Shown here: in pieces, positions 35,986 to 45,556 of the stretch
How positions within the stretch are numbered: position 1 is the stretch's first letter
Layout: every line of letters starts with the position of its first letter
Assembly: GCF_004004565.1 (NCBI RefSeq)
Contig: NZ_SACM01000002.1
Span: 496,001-560,000 of the forward strand
Length of the DNA: 64,000 bases
Direction of reading: 5' to 3'
Source of the DNA: Inhella crocodyli
GTDB taxonomy: Bacteria > Pseudomonadota > Gammaproteobacteria > Burkholderiales > Burkholderiaceae_C
Translations under genes and position numbers: made by a program
Notes under the pieces: generated by a model
Databases searched by the model: none
The model's input: only the letters and a program-made list of their open reading frames with translations
What the model was told of the DNA's origin: nothing

Positions 35986-38355
35986 TCAGCGGCGCCGGGC
36001 GCGCTTGGGCGCCAACTTCGTCTCGCGCGGCGGCAGCCCGGTGTGCTGGGTCAGGATGAGGCCGTCCTTGGGCGTCACGATGCCACGCGGGTCGGGGCTG
36101 GTGCGCTGCTGCAAGCGCTGGCTGGGCTTGCTGGGCGGCGTGCTGTTCTTGCGCCGCTCGCTCACGTAGCCGCCGTCGGTCACCGGCTGGAAGCTGGGAA
36201 TGAGGTGGTGCTTGCCGTTGCCGATGAGGTCGGCCCGGCCCATCTCCTTGAGCGCCTCGCGCAGCAGCGGCCAGTTGTTGGCGTCGTGGTAGCGCAGGAA
36301 GGCCTTGTGCAGGCGCCGGCGGCGCTCGCCTTTGACGATGTCGACCTTCTCGCTGTCGCGCGTGACCTTCTTCAGCGGGTTCTTGCCCGAGTGGTACATC
36401 GCCGTGGCCGTGGCCATGGGGCTGGGGTAGAAGGTTTGCACCTGGTCGGCACGGAAGCCGTTGCGCTTCAACCAGACGGCGAGGTTCATCATGTCCTCGT
36501 CGGCGGTGCCGGGGTGCGCGGCGATGAAGTAGGGGATCAGGTACTGCTTCTTGCCGGCGGCGGCGCTGGCGGCCTCGAACAGCTGCTTGAAGCGGTCGTA
36601 GGTGCCGATGCCCGGCTTCATCATCTTGCTCAGCGGGCCGCCCTCGGTGTGCTCGGGGGCGATCTTCAGGTAGCCGCCGACGTGGTGCGTGACCAGCTCG
36701 TTGATGTACTCGGGACTCTCGATGGCCAGGTCGTAGCGCAGGCCCGAGCCGATGAGGATCTTCTTGACGCCCTTGATCGCCCGCGCCTTGCGGTAGAGCT
36801 GGATCAGCGGACCGTGGTCGGTGTTCAGGTTGGGGCAGATGCCCGGGTAGACGCAGCTGGGCTTGCGGCAGGCGGCCTCGATCTCCTTGGACTTGCAGCC
36901 GATGTGCCACATGTTGGCCGTGGGGCCGCCCAGGTCGGAGACGACGCCGGTGAAGCCGGCGACCTTGTCGCGGATGTCCTCGATCTCGCGCAGCACGCTC
37001 GCTTCGGAGCGGCTTTGGATGATGCGGCCCTCGTGCTCGGTGATGGAGCAGAAGGTGCAGCCGCCGAAGCAGCCGCGCATGATGTTTACGCTGAAGCGGA
37101 TCATTTCCCACGCGGGAATCTTGGTCGCGCCGTCGTGCTTGCCGTGTTCGTCGGCGTACGTGGGGTGCGGGCTGCGCGCGTAGGGCAGGTCGAACACGTG
37201 GTCCATCTCCGCCGTGCTCAGGGGGATGGGCGGCGGGTTCAGCCAGACGTCGCGCGCGGTGGCGCCTTCGCCGTGGCGCTGCACCAGGGCGCGCGCATTG
37301 CCGGGGTTGGTCTCCAGGTGCAGCACGCGGTTGGCGTGGGCGTAGAGCACCGGGTCGCCCTTCAACTGCTCGAAGGCCGGCAGGCGGATGACCGAGCGCT
37401 CGCGCGGCGGCGTGATGGCGCGCCCGTCGGTCTTGGTGACGGTGCGGCGCACGATTTGGATCGGCTGGCTGCCGTCGGCGTCGGGCTTGACGCTTTGCGT
37501 GGCGCAGTCGGCGCCCTGGGCCGCCGCTACCTGCTCGGTGGTCATGTAGGGGTTGACGATCTCGTCGACCTTGCCCGGGGCGTCCACGCTGGTGGAGTCG
37601 ATTTCGAACCAGCCGGCCAGGCCCGGGTCGTCGGGCCGGCGCATGAACGCCGTGCCGCGCACGTCGGTGATCGACTCGATGGGTTGGCGCTGCGCCAGGC
37701 GGTGGGCGATTTCGACGATGGCCCGTTCGGCGTTGCCGTACAGCAGGAGGTCGGCCTTGCTGTCGACGAGGATGGAGCGGCGGACCTTGTCGCTCCAGTA
37801 GTCGTAGTGGGCGATGCGCCGCAGGCTGGCTTCGATGCCGCCAATGACCACCGGCACGTCCTTGTAGGCCTCGCGGCAGCGCTGCGTGTAGACCAAGGTG
37901 GCGCGGTCGGGTCGCTTGCCGGCCACGCCGCCGGGCGTGTAGGCGTCGTCACGGCGAATCTTTCGGTCCGCCGTGTAGTGGTTGATCATCGAGTCCATGT
38001 TCCCGGCGGCCACGCCGAAGAACAGCTTCGGCCGACCCAGGGCCATGAAGGGCTCGGCCGAGTGCCAGTCGGGCTGGGCAATGATGCCCACGCGAAAGCC
38101 TTGGGCCTCCAAGGTGCGGCCGATGACGGCCATGCCGAAACTCGGGTGGTCGACGTAGGCGTCGCCGCTGACGATGACGATGTCGCACTCGTCCCAGCCC
38201 AGCTGCTGCATCTCGGCGCGGCTCATGGGCAAGAACGGCGCGGGCCCGAAGCGCTTGGCCCAGTACGGGCGGTAGGCGGTGAGCGCCTTGTCGGCCTTCG
38301 GCGGCTTCACCGTCTGCGCGGTGTGGTGGTCGTCTCGGGTGATCGTGGCGGTCAC
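35986..38355 (-). CDS. ygiQ: YgiQ-type radical SAM protein
   Basis: A 789-residue member of the YgiQ/UPF0313 family, enzymes of unknown reaction. It has an N-terminal B12-binding-like region, then the radical-SAM core with CFGGCTFC (Cys429, Cys433, Cys436). Further conserved cysteines are in [23 protein letters not shown], and the C-terminal DUF3362-type segment is basic. The start is GTG 38355 (reading VTATITRDD), eight bases after an AAAGG box; an ATG-started longer frame lacks such a site. Confidence 0.9.
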   Translation of the reverse strand: MTATITRDDHHTAQTVKPPKADKALTAYRPYWAKRFGPAPFLPMSRAEMQQLGWDECDIVIVSGDAYVDHPSFGMAVIGRTLEAQGFRVGIIAQPDWHSAEPFMALGRPKLFFGVAAGNMDSMINHYTADRKIRRDDAYTPGGVAGKRPDRATLVYTQRCREAYKDVPVVIGGIEASLRRIAHYDYWSDKVRRSILVDSKADLLLYGNAERAIVEIAHRLAQRQPIESITDVRGTAFMRRPDDPGLAGWFEIDSTSVDAPGKVDEIVNPYMTTEQVAAAQGADCATQSVKPDADGSQPIQIVRRTVTKTDGRAITPPRERSVIRLPAFEQLKGDPVLYAHANRVLHLETNPGNARALVQRHGEGATARDVWLNPPPIPLSTAEMDHVFDLPYARSPHPTYADEHGKHDGATKIPAWEMIRFSVNIMRGCFGGCTFCSITEHEGRIIQSRSEASVLREIEDIRDKVAGFTGVVSDLGGPTANMWHIGCKSKEIEAACRKPSCVYPGICPNLNTDHGPLIQLYRKARAIKGVKKILIGSGLRYDLAIESPEYINELVTHHVGGYLKIAPEHTEGGPLSKMMKPGIGTYDRFKQLFEAASAAAGKKQYLIPYFIAAHPGTADEDMMNLAVWLKRNGFRADQVQTFYPSPMATATAMYHSGKNPLKKVTRDSEKVDIVKGERRRRLHKAFLRYHDANNWPLLREALKEMGRADLIGNGKHHLIPSFQPVTDGGYVSERRKNSTPPSKPSQRLQQRTSPDPRGIVTPKDGLILTQHTGLPPRETKLAPKRARRR

Positions 38356-38382
38356 GGGCGGTGCCTTTCGGGATAACCCGCG

Positions 38383-38388
38383 ATTGTC
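38383..38388 (-). promoter_or_regulatory. GACAAT -10 element upstream of ygiQ
   Basis: On the minus strand GACAAT lies 27 bases before the GTG start, in the 133-base gap after the molybdopterin oxidoreductase gene. It has the same core and flanks as four other promoter-placed copies in this window. No -35 is clear. Confidence 0.35.
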
Positions 38389-38488
38389 GCCGCGCCAAGG
38401 CGCCAAAACCCGAATCCCATCAAGGACTTGGGGTCATGGCGTGAACGATGCGACACCGCGCCGGCTGTCGCGCCCTTCGGCGTCCGGC

Positions 38489-40708
38489 TCAGGTCGCCGC
38501 CACGGCGGGCGCCAGGGTGACGGCCACGCCCGACAGCACCGCGGTGCCGCTCAGCGGGTCGCGGTCGCCCATGGGCAGCAGGGCATTCAGGTTGGCGCCC
38601 GGTTGGCGCTGTGCCACGCGCAGTTGCACCCCCTCGCCCCCGTGGCCGAAGCCGTGGGGCAAGCTGGCCACGCCGGGGCGCATCGCGGTTGACACCTCGA
38701 CCGGCGCGCGCACCTCGCCACTGGCGGAGGTCACGACGGCGATGGCGCCGTCGCGCAGGCCGTGGCGCGCGGCATCGTCGGGGTGAAGCAACAACGTGCA
38801 ACGGTCCGGCCCCTTGGCCAGCGTGGGCAGGTTGTGCATCCAGGAGTTGTTGTTGCGCAGGTGCCGGCGGCCGATGACGACCATCGCCGGCGCCTGGGCG
38901 TTCAAGGCGGCTTCCAGCGCCGGGCCCTCGGCCAGCAGCTCGGGCGGCGCCAGCTCCACTTGGCCGCTGGGGGTTCGCAGCAACTCCGGCAGGCGCGGCT
39001 GCAGGGGACCCAGGTCGAGGCCCGCGGGTGCGGCCTTCACCCGGGCCAGGTTGATGCCCTCGCGGCGGCCGAACTGGTCGCCGTACGGCCCCAGGCGCAG
39101 GGCCAGGTCCACGATGCGGGCCGGGCCGGGCGCGTCGCCCAGGGCCTGGCGCACGGGGGCCACGAATTCGGCCGGCAGGCTGTGCTGCAAGGCCTCCATC
39201 AGCAGGGCTTCGTCCAGCTCGGCGACGGGCGCGCGCCAGTCTTGGCCTTGCACCAGCGCGGTCAGGCGCAGCAGCCATTCCCAGTCGTCGGGCAGGTCGG
39301 CGGCCTTGGGGAAGACCGGCTCGCTCCAGCGCGCGGCGTTGCGGTGGGCCAGTTGGCTGAAGGCCGCGTCGTAGTGCGCCACCTCCAGCGCCGAGGGGCT
39401 GGGCAGGATGACGTCGGCGTGACGCGTGGTGGCGTTGACGTAGATGTCCAGGCTGACCATGAAGTCCAGCTGGGCCAGCGCGGCGTCGAGCTTGGCGCCC
39501 CCGGGGGCGCTGAGGGCCGGGTTGGCGGCGGCGGTGAACAAGGCCCGCACCTGGCCGGCGCCCGGCGTGGTGATTTCCTCGGCCAGCAGGGTGATGGGCA
39601 GCTCGCCGTAGACCTCGGGCGCCCCACTGACGCGGCTGCGCCGCCGCCCCAGCTTCACGCCCTTGCCCTGGCCGGGTTGGCCTTGCGTGTTGGCGGCGAA
39701 GGCCGGGGCCTTGGGGAACAGGGCGCCGCCTTCGCGGTCGAGGTGGCCGGTCAGGGCGTTGAGCACGTCCACGAGCCAGCTGTTGACGGTGCCAAAGCGC
39801 TGCGTGCAGGTGCCAATGCGGCCATAGACCGCGGCGCGCGGCGCGGCGGCGAGGTCGCGCGCCAGTTGGCGGATCACGGCCGCGTCGAGTCCGCAGGCGG
39901 CGGCCACGCGCTCGGGCGGGTAGGGCGCCACGAAGTCGCGCACCGCGTCCACGCCCGCGGCGTGGGGGATGGGTCGGGTCAGGCCCTCTTCGAACAGGGT
40001 GGCGGCCAGCGCCATCAGCAGGAAGGCGTCGGCACCGGGCTTCAGCGCCAGGTGCTGGTCGGCCAGCTCGGCGGTTTCGGTGCGGCGGGGGTCGACCACG
40101 ACCAGGCGCCCGCCGCGTTCGCGCAAGGCCTTGAGGCGGCCTTTCACGTCGGGCACCGTCCACATGCTGCCGTTGCTGGCCACGGGGTTGGCGCCCAGCA
40201 CCAGGAGGAAGTCGGTGCGGTCCACGTCGGGCACGGGCACGCTGAGCCAGTGGCCGAACATCAGCGCGCTGCTCAGCTGCTTGGGCATTTGGTCCAGCGT
40301 GCTGGCGCTGAACACGTTGCGCGTGCCCAAGGCGCGGGCCAGGCGGGGGAAGTAGTTCAGCAGCCCGATGCGGTGCACCACGGGGTTGCCCACCACGGCG
40401 GCCACGGCGTCGGGGCCGTGCTCGCGCAGGATGGGCAGCAGCCGGGCTTCGATGGTTTCGAGGGCCTCTTGCCAAGTGACGGGTTCGAAGCGCCCGTTGC
40501 GCTTGACCAGCGGCTGGCGCACGCGGTCGGGGTCCTCGTGCAGGTCCTTCAGGGCGATGGCCTTGGGGCACAGGTAGCCGCGGCTGAAGGGGTCGTCCTC
40601 GGCGCCACGGATGCGCACGACCTGCGTGCCTTCGGTCTCGATGCGCAGGCCGCAGGCGGCCTCGCACAGGGGGCAGATGCGGAACGCGCCCGGCGCAGCG
40701 TCGCTCAT
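38489..40708 (-). CDS. Molybdopterin oxidoreductase (DMSO reductase family)
   Basis: A 739-residue catalytic-type subunit. The N-terminal [4Fe-4S] ligands are Cys12, Cys15, Cys19 and Cys47. Molybdopterin domains follow (GANPVASNGSMWTVPDVKGRL, VVVDPRRTETAELADQHLALKPGADAFLL). The C-terminal molydop-binding domain has GRRHLRNNNSWMHNLP and NALLP. No Tat signal is present, so it is probably cytoplasmic. No electron-transfer subunit genes are adjacent. Relatives are annotated as formate dehydrogenase-like or BisC-like; the substrate is not predictable here. It overlaps the upstream PilZ gene (ATGA). Confidence 0.88.
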   Translation of the reverse strand: MSDAAPGAFRICPLCEAACGLRIETEGTQVVRIRGAEDDPFSRGYLCPKAIALKDLHEDPDRVRQPLVKRNGRFEPVTWQEALETIEARLLPILREHGPDAVAAVVGNPVVHRIGLLNYFPRLARALGTRNVFSASTLDQMPKQLSSALMFGHWLSVPVPDVDRTDFLLVLGANPVASNGSMWTVPDVKGRLKALRERGGRLVVVDPRRTETAELADQHLALKPGADAFLLMALAATLFEEGLTRPIPHAAGVDAVRDFVAPYPPERVAAACGLDAAVIRQLARDLAAAPRAAVYGRIGTCTQRFGTVNSWLVDVLNALTGHLDREGGALFPKAPAFAANTQGQPGQGKGVKLGRRRSRVSGAPEVYGELPITLLAEEITTPGAGQVRALFTAAANPALSAPGGAKLDAALAQLDFMVSLDIYVNATTRHADVILPSPSALEVAHYDAAFSQLAHRNAARWSEPVFPKAADLPDDWEWLLRLTALVQGQDWRAPVAELDEALLMEALQHSLPAEFVAPVRQALGDAPGPARIVDLALRLGPYGDQFGRREGINLARVKAAPAGLDLGPLQPRLPELLRTPSGQVELAPPELLAEGPALEAALNAQAPAMVVIGRRHLRNNNSWMHNLPTLAKGPDRCTLLLHPDDAARHGLRDGAIAVVTSASGEVRAPVEVSTAMRPGVASLPHGFGHGGEGVQLRVAQRQPGANLNALLPMGDRDPLSGTAVLSGVAVTLAPAVAAT

Positions 40709-41079
40709 GCCGCCAGCAGCGCGCGCAGTTCGCGCTCGGCCAGCTTAGGGTTGCCCAGGTTCATCTCCACCAGGCGGCGCAGGTGGCTGATGGAGTCGAG
40801 GTCGATCACCGCGCAGCGCAGGCCGGCCTCCTGGTCGGCCAGGTGGACGATCTCGGCCGCCATCTTGATGCGGGCCTCGCCCAACTGCAGGCTCAGCAGG
40901 CACGGTTCGCCGTTGTCCAGCTGCGCGCCGGCCGGCAGCTTGACCAGGGCCCCCTTGAGCGAGATGTCGACCAACTGCACCGTGGCACGGCCCACCGTGG
41001 TGATGAGTTGCGCCTCGCCGTCGAACTGAATGCGGGCGTGATGGCGGCGGTCGCTGTCCGGGGTGGGGGTCGAGGTCAT
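40705..41079 (-). CDS. PilZ-domain protein (c-di-GMP receptor)
   Basis: A 124-residue protein that is mostly one PilZ domain. The c-di-GMP-binding features are RRHHAR (Arg12 and Arg16, the RxxxR motif) and DISLKGA (the D/NxSxxG motif). The ATG at 41079 is chosen; a longer frame upstream to 41238 is GC-driven. It overlaps the molybdopterin oxidoreductase start by four bases, so the two are translationally linked. It is divergent from the exonuclease gene across a 179-base gap without clear features. Confidence 0.88.
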   Translation of the reverse strand: MTSTPTPDSDRRHHARIQFDGEAQLITTVGRATVQLVDISLKGALVKLPAGAQLDNGEPCLLSLQLGEARIKMAAEIVHLADQEAGLRCAVIDLDSISHLRRLVEMNLGNPKLAERELRALLAA

Positions 41080-41258
41080 GGGGCGTTCGGGGTCGGGCTG
41101 GGTCGGGCCGTGATGATGCGCCGATTCGGCGGGGGCGGCCAGCCGGGAAACCGATCGCCTGGAAGCGACGAATGCGTCACGCCGGCCCGGTGAAAGCCCC
41201 CTTCCGCCGGGCGAGGGGGGCGCCTTAGAGTCGACCACCGACCGCCTTGGAGCCCGCG

Positions 41259-41741
41259 ATGAGCCTGCCCGCTTTACTCGACATCGAAGCCAGTGGCTTT
41301 GGCACGGGCAGCTACCCGATCGAGGTGGGCTTCGTGGACGGCGAGGGCGGTTTGTTTTGCACCTTGGTGAACCCGGAGCCCGATTGGGCGCACTGGGATG
41401 AAGGCGCCGAGGCGCTGCACGGCATCAGCCGGCCCACGCTGGCCACCCATGGCAAGCCGGCCCGTTGGGTGGCGCAGCAGTTGAACGACCGCCTCGGCGG
41501 ACAAACCGTGTACTGCGACGCCTGGGCCCACGACTACCCCTGGCTGAGCCGCCTGTTCGACGCGGCCGAGATGTCGCCCCGCTTCAAGCTCGAAGACCTG
41601 CGGGCCCTGCTCAAGCCCGAGCAGGCCGTCCGCTGGGACGCCACGGTGAAGGCCGTTCGGGCCGAGTTGTCGATCGGTCGGCACCGCGCCAGCAGCGACG
41701 CCAAGGTGCTGCAAATCGCCTACAGCCGCTTGGCGAGCTGA
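41259..41741 (+). CDS. DEDDh-type 3'-5' exonuclease
   Basis: A 160-residue RNase H-fold exonuclease of the DnaQ-like superfamily. Motif I is DIEASGFG (Asp and Glu), motif II is in YCDAWAHDYPW, and motif III ends HRASSDA (His and Asp). The start ATG 41259 is preceded by TTGGAG as ribosome binding site; TTG 41247 is possible but less likely. A TAGAGT at 41226-41231 could be its -10. It converges with the next gene, with a 4-base gap. Substrate, DNA or RNA, is not clear. Confidence 0.85.
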   Translation: MSLPALLDIEASGFGTGSYPIEVGFVDGEGGLFCTLVNPEPDWAHWDEGAEALHGISRPTLATHGKPARWVAQQLNDRLGGQTVYCDAWAHDYPWLSRLFDAAEMSPRFKLEDLRALLKPEQAVRWDATVKAVRAELSIGRHRASSDAKVLQIAYSRLAS

Positions 41742-41745
41742 ACCT

Positions 41746-42201
41746 TCAAGGCTTGAACACAGGCTCGACCTTGGCGCGGTCGATGAAGCGCTCGAAGCCG
41801 CCCACGTTGGCCTTCACATCGGCATTGGTCATCAGCTCCTGCATGGCCAACTGACCCAGCACTTCGAAGGGCTTGCCCAAGGCGCCCGGCCCTTCGGCCT
41901 TGACCAGCGCACGCACCTCGGTGGCGCAGGTGTCGCCGACTAGGCGGCTGAACAAGCCGGCCACCGCGCGCTGCGATTGCTCCTGCTGCGCCGAACTGGC
42001 CTTGGACATCTCCTTGATCTCCGGGTGGGCGGCCATGGCCAGGAAGATCCAGCGCGCCAGGTCCTTGCGGTCTCGACCCGTGGTGTTGTCGGCCAAGCAG
42101 CGGGTGGCGGCGGCGGTTTCGGCGGGGCCGGCCAGGGCCACGGGGCTGCCCAGCAGGGCGGAGGTGGCCAGCGCGATGGCCAGCAAGCGGTTCGAACACA
42201 T
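41746..42201 (-). CDS. Secreted hypothetical protein
   Basis: A 151-residue protein with a clear Sec signal ([19 protein letters not shown], cleavage before GPAE). The mature part has two cysteines that could pair, a [19 protein letters not shown] segment, and an otherwise helical look. I do not recognise the family. It is divergent from pyrC across 65 bases and convergent with the exonuclease gene. Codon use matches the rest of the window, so it looks like a resident gene. Confidence 0.75.
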   Translation of the reverse strand: MCSNRLLAIALATSALLGSPVALAGPAETAAATRCLADNTTGRDRKDLARWIFLAMAAHPEIKEMSKASSAQQEQSQRAVAGLFSRLVGDTCATEVRALVKAEGPGALGKPFEVLGQLAMQELMTNADVKANVGGFERFIDRAKVEPVFKP

Positions 42202-42254
42202 GGTGGGGGCTGGAAGTAAAGGTCGGCCGCCATGATGCCTTCAAAGCCACGGCC

Positions 42255-42260
42255 GACAAT
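42255..42260 (+). promoter_or_regulatory. GACAAT -10 element of pyrC, placed for a leaderless start
   Basis: GACAAT ends exactly six bases before the pyrC ATG, the same spacing as at copZ, so the transcript would begin at the start codon. There is no Shine-Dalgarno between them and no good -35. Confidence 0.4.
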
Positions 42261-42266
42261 GGCCGG

Positions 42267-43313
42267 ATGAGCACGCCGCAAGAACTCACCTTCACCCGCC
42301 CCGACGACTGGCACCTGCACCTGCGCGATGGCGCCGCCCTGCAGGCCGTGCTGCCGCACACCGCCCGCCAGTTCGCCCGTGCCATCGCCATGCCCAACCT
42401 CAAGCCGCCGGTGACGACCACCGCGCAGGCCATGGCCTACCGCGAGCGCATCCTGGCCGCGCGGCCGAAGGACGGCCCCGGGGCCGACTTCCAGCCCTTG
42501 ATGGTGCTGTACCTGACCGACAACACGCCACCCGACGAGATCGCGCGTGCCAAAGACGCCGGGGTGGTGGCCGTCAAGATGTACCCCGCCGGGGCCACGA
42601 CCAACAGCGACGCTGGCGTGACCGACGTGCGCAAGACCTACAAGACGCTCGAGGCCCTGCAGCGCCACGGGCTGCTGCTGCTGGTGCATGGCGAGGTGAC
42701 CGAGGGCGAGATCGACGTTTTTGACCGCGAGGCCGTGTTCATCGACCGCGTGATGAGCCCGCTGCGCGCCGCCTTCCCCGAGCTGAAGGTGGTGTTCGAG
42801 CACATCACCACCAAGGAGGCGGCCGAGTACGTGGCCGAGGCCGGGCCGCACACGGCGGCCACCGTCACGCCCCAGCACCTGCTCTACAACCGCAACGCCA
42901 TCTTCACCGGCGGCCTGCGCCCGCACTACTACTGCCTGCCCGTGCTCAAGCGCGAGATGCACCGCCAGGCGCTGCTCCAGGCCGCCACCAGCGGCAGCCC
43001 GCGCTTCTTCTTGGGCACCGACAGCGCGCCCCACGCGGCGCAACTCAAAGAAAACAGCGTGTGCGGCGCCGGCTGCTTCACGGCCCCGGCCGCGCTGGAG
43101 CTCTACGCCGAGGCCTTCGAGGCCCTGGGCGCGCTCGACAAGCTCGAAGCCTTCGCCAGCTTCCATGGCCCCGACTTCTACGGCCTGCCGCGCAACACCG
43201 GCACCGTCACCCTGCGGCGCACGCCGCTCACCCTGCCCGAGACGCTGCCCTTCGGCGACGCCGTCATCAAACCGCTGCGCGCGGGCGAAACCCTGGCCTG
43301 GAGCCTCGTTTGA
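42267..43313 (+). CDS. pyrC: Dihydroorotase (class II type)
   Basis: PyrC cyclises carbamoyl aspartate in pyrimidine synthesis. The 348-residue TIM-barrel protein begins with the metal motif [10 protein letters not shown]. It also has [21 protein letters not shown], the lysine region [25 protein letters not shown] and TDSAPH. This is the single-domain E. coli-like form. The stop overlaps the TTG start of the NYN gene. Confidence 0.97.
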   Translation: MSTPQELTFTRPDDWHLHLRDGAALQAVLPHTARQFARAIAMPNLKPPVTTTAQAMAYRERILAARPKDGPGADFQPLMVLYLTDNTPPDEIARAKDAGVVAVKMYPAGATTNSDAGVTDVRKTYKTLEALQRHGLLLLVHGEVTEGEIDVFDREAVFIDRVMSPLRAAFPELKVVFEHITTKEAAEYVAEAGPHTAATVTPQHLLYNRNAIFTGGLRPHYYCLPVLKREMHRQALLQAATSGSPRFFLGTDSAPHAAQLKENSVCGAGCFTAPAALELYAEAFEALGALDKLEAFASFHGPDFYGLPRNTGTVTLRRTPLTLPETLPFGDAVIKPLRAGETLAWSLV

Positions 43314-44332
43314 CCCAACCCAAAGTGATGCTGCTGATCGACGCCGACAACGTGTCGATCGACGTCATCGAACAAACCGTCGCCCACCTGCTGGCCGAGT
43401 ACGGCGCGCTGCACGGCCGCCGTGCCTACTGCAATGCCGAGTGCGCGCTGAAGCACCAGGCCACCTTCAAGCGACTGGGCATCCGGCCCATGGTGAACCT
43501 GGCCGCCGGCAAGAACAGCACCGACATCGCCCTGGCCGTGGACACCATGGAGTTGGTGATGCGCGAGCGCCCCGACGTGCTGGCCATCGCCAGCAGCGAC
43601 AGCGACTTCGCCCCGCTGGTGACCCGGGTGCGCGAAAAGGGCTGCCGGGTGCTGGGCTTCGGCCAGGACGGCAAGACCGGCGACAGCACGGTGGCCCTGT
43701 ACGACCGCTACGTGCAGTTCACGGCCCGCGGTCGCTTGGTGGAGGAGGGCGAAGCCCGGCCGGCGCGCGGTCGCAGCCGCGCGGGCGGCCGCAGCAGCGC
43801 CAAGGCCATCGCCGCGCCGGTCGCCCCAGTGGCGCCGGTCGCCGCCACCGCGCCCGCGCCAACCAAAACCCGCTCGCGCCGCAAGGCCGCCGACGCGCCG
43901 CCGACCGCGGCGCCCGTCGCCGCCCCCGTGGCGGTCCCCGTGCCCCAGCCTGCCGTCAAGAAGACCTCGACCCGCAAGGCCTCGGGCAAGCGCGTTGCGG
44001 CACCCGCGGTGGACGACGTGATGGCCGCGCTTCTGGCCGAAGACGTCGAAGCGGCCTTTGCCGCGGCACCGGCGCCCCGCGTGCCGGCGCCGGCCCCGGC
44101 CGCGACGCCCGTGGGCCCCGCCGCCCGGCCCGACGAGGTGCAGCGCTTGATTGGCGCGGCGCCCGAACTGCAGCAAGGGCAGGCCGTGGACCTGAACCGC
44201 GTGGCCGAGGCCCTGCGCAAGCTGGGCCTGCTGGGCAAGAACGCGTCGTCCATTCGGTGGTTGCAAAAGCACCCGATGGCGTTCGAGCTCACGCCGCCCA
44301 GCAAGCCCAACAAGGTGCGCTTGCGCGATTGA
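43310..44332 (+). CDS. NYN-domain (LabA/PIN-like) protein with C-terminal OST-HTH/LOTUS-like domain
   Basis: A 340-residue protein. Residues ~5-140 form a NYN nuclease-like domain with acidic residues in [17 protein letters not shown] and [11 protein letters not shown] ~120-residue Ala/Pro/Lys-rich linker follows. The last ~75 residues ([10 protein letters not shown] through KHPMAFEL) look like an OST-HTH/LOTUS RNA-binding domain. Members are thought to act on RNA; the target is not known. The start is TTG 43310, overlapping the pyrC stop (TTGA); GTG 43325 and ATG 43328 are alternatives. Confidence 0.85.
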   Translation: MTQPKVMLLIDADNVSIDVIEQTVAHLLAEYGALHGRRAYCNAECALKHQATFKRLGIRPMVNLAAGKNSTDIALAVDTMELVMRERPDVLAIASSDSDFAPLVTRVREKGCRVLGFGQDGKTGDSTVALYDRYVQFTARGRLVEEGEARPARGRSRAGGRSSAKAIAAPVAPVAPVAATAPAPTKTRSRRKAADAPPTAAPVAAPVAVPVPQPAVKKTSTRKASGKRVAAPAVDDVMAALLAEDVEAAFAAAPAPRVPAPAPAATPVGPAARPDEVQRLIGAAPELQQGQAVDLNRVAEALRKLGLLGKNASSIRWLQKHPMAFELTPPSKPNKVRLRD

Positions 44333-45018
44333 TCCAGGTCCAACTCGCGCCTTGGTTGCAGCCGCTGGCCGGCTGCTTGCCTCTGACCACGGCCGATGCC
44401 GTGGCCACGCTCAACGCGCTGCCCGGGGCGCCCCGGCGCTTCGTGCCGGCCGAGGCCTTGCCGGCCGGCGAGGCCTACGAGGCCTTCATCGCCCGCACGG
44501 GGTGCGTGCCCACGCGCCATCACCTCCACGACCTGTTAAATGGCCTCGTCTGGTGCGCCGAACCGGCCATCAAGGCCCGGCTCAACGAGCTGCAGGCGGC
44601 GCAAATCGCGGCCCATGGCGTGGGCGGTACGCGCGGCCCGGTCCGCGATGCGCTGACCCTGTTCGACGAGAACGGCGCCGTGTGGACGGCGTGTCCCGCG
44701 CCCATCGCCCGCGCGTGGCGCCAGCGCGACTGGCACGCGATGTTCATCACCCACCGTGCGCTGTGGGCGACCGTGGCGCCGCCGCGTCTTGTGGGCCACG
44801 CGCTCATGGAGCAACTGGCCACGGCCCCCCGCAAGGGCCTGTGCGCCCACGTGCTGCTGGACGATCCGCTGGACTTGCAGCCGCAGGACTGGGCCCGCAA
44901 GCCCTTCCTGCCCTTGCCCGTGCTGGCCGTGCCGGGTTGGTGGCCGGACAACGACGTCCCGTCGTTTCTGGACGATCCCCGCGTATTCCGACCGCTGCGT
45001 CCGAGCACGGCACCGTGA
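44329..45018 (+). CDS. DUF3025 family protein
   Basis: A 229-residue soluble protein with the family segments VPTRHHLHDLLNGLVWCAEPAIKARLNELQ, RDALTLFDENGAVW and WRQRDWHAMFITHRALW. Function is unknown. The start is TTG 44329, again overlapping the previous stop (TTGA). No ATG or GTG fits the conserved N-terminal region, though start choice is uncertain. It ends 41 bases before rnpB. Confidence 0.8.
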   Translation: MIQVQLAPWLQPLAGCLPLTTADAVATLNALPGAPRRFVPAEALPAGEAYEAFIARTGCVPTRHHLHDLLNGLVWCAEPAIKARLNELQAAQIAAHGVGGTRGPVRDALTLFDENGAVWTACPAPIARAWRQRDWHAMFITHRALWATVAPPRLVGHALMEQLATAPRKGLCAHVLLDDPLDLQPQDWARKPFLPLPVLAVPGWWPDNDVPSFLDDPRVFRPLRPSTAP

Positions 45019-45045
45019 CCATCGCCAGCCGCGCGCGGCAGGCCT

Positions 45046-45051
45046 GACAAT
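45046..45051 (+). promoter_or_regulatory. GACAAT -10 element of rnpB
   Basis: GACAAT lies eight bases before the first base of the RNase P RNA terminal stem, the expected distance from a -10 to its transcription start. No clear -35 is seen. Confidence 0.45.
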
Positions 45052-45059
45052 CGCCGCTC

Positions 45060-45534
45060 GTGAAGACGCCCAGACCGCCGCTGGGGCAAGGCCCGAAAGG
45101 GTGCCCTGGAGGAAGGTCCGGACTGCATAGAGCAGCGTAGGGGGTAACACCCCTCCACCGCGAGGTGCGGATCAGAGCAACAGAGACGAGTTCGGCCGGG
45201 GAGAGAAGGCGCGGTGCAAGCTGCCACTTCTCGAATCCTCGAGTGTTCTGTCGGCCCCGGCGCAAGCCGGGCGCGCCTTGCGCGAGCAGGGCTTCGGGCG
45301 CAAGCCCGAATCCGACAGCACATCGGATGGGGCGAGCGCGCAAGCGCTCGGCGCGGCCGAGGTGAAACGGGCAATCTCTACGCGCAGCAACACCAAGTAG
45401 GCCTGTATTGAGGCGGCTCGCTGAGCAGGCGGGTAGGTGGCATCGAGCCGGGGTGCGAGCCCCGGCCCAGAGGAATGGCGGTCACGCCGGGCGAAAGCCC
45501 GGTGCACAGAATCCGGCCCATCGGGCGTCTTCAC
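45060..45534 (+). ncRNA. rnpB: RNase P RNA (bacterial type A)
   Basis: The catalytic RNA that trims tRNA 5' ends. The ends form a perfect 12-bp P1 stem (45060-45071 with 45523-45534). The conserved GAGGAAGGTCC and ATAGAGCA segments lie at about 45108-45135, and ACAGAATCCGG plus ATCGG precede the 3' stem as in other type A RNAs. Four GNRA-capped hairpins are visible: 45257-45270, 45293-45310, 45333-45350 and 45487-45502. At about 475 bases it is longer than the 377 bases of E. coli; the extra length lies mainly in 45245-45355. The exact 3' end is estimated from P1. Confidence 0.93.
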
Positions 45535-45556
45535 GAACTTTTATCGGACCCCGACC

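Noticed and set aside
36043-41029. Long plus-strand open frames opposite ygiQ and the molybdopterin oxidoreductase
   Set aside because: Both opposite genes carry clear motifs (radical-SAM cysteines, iron-sulfur ligands); the plus frames have only low-complexity antisense composition.
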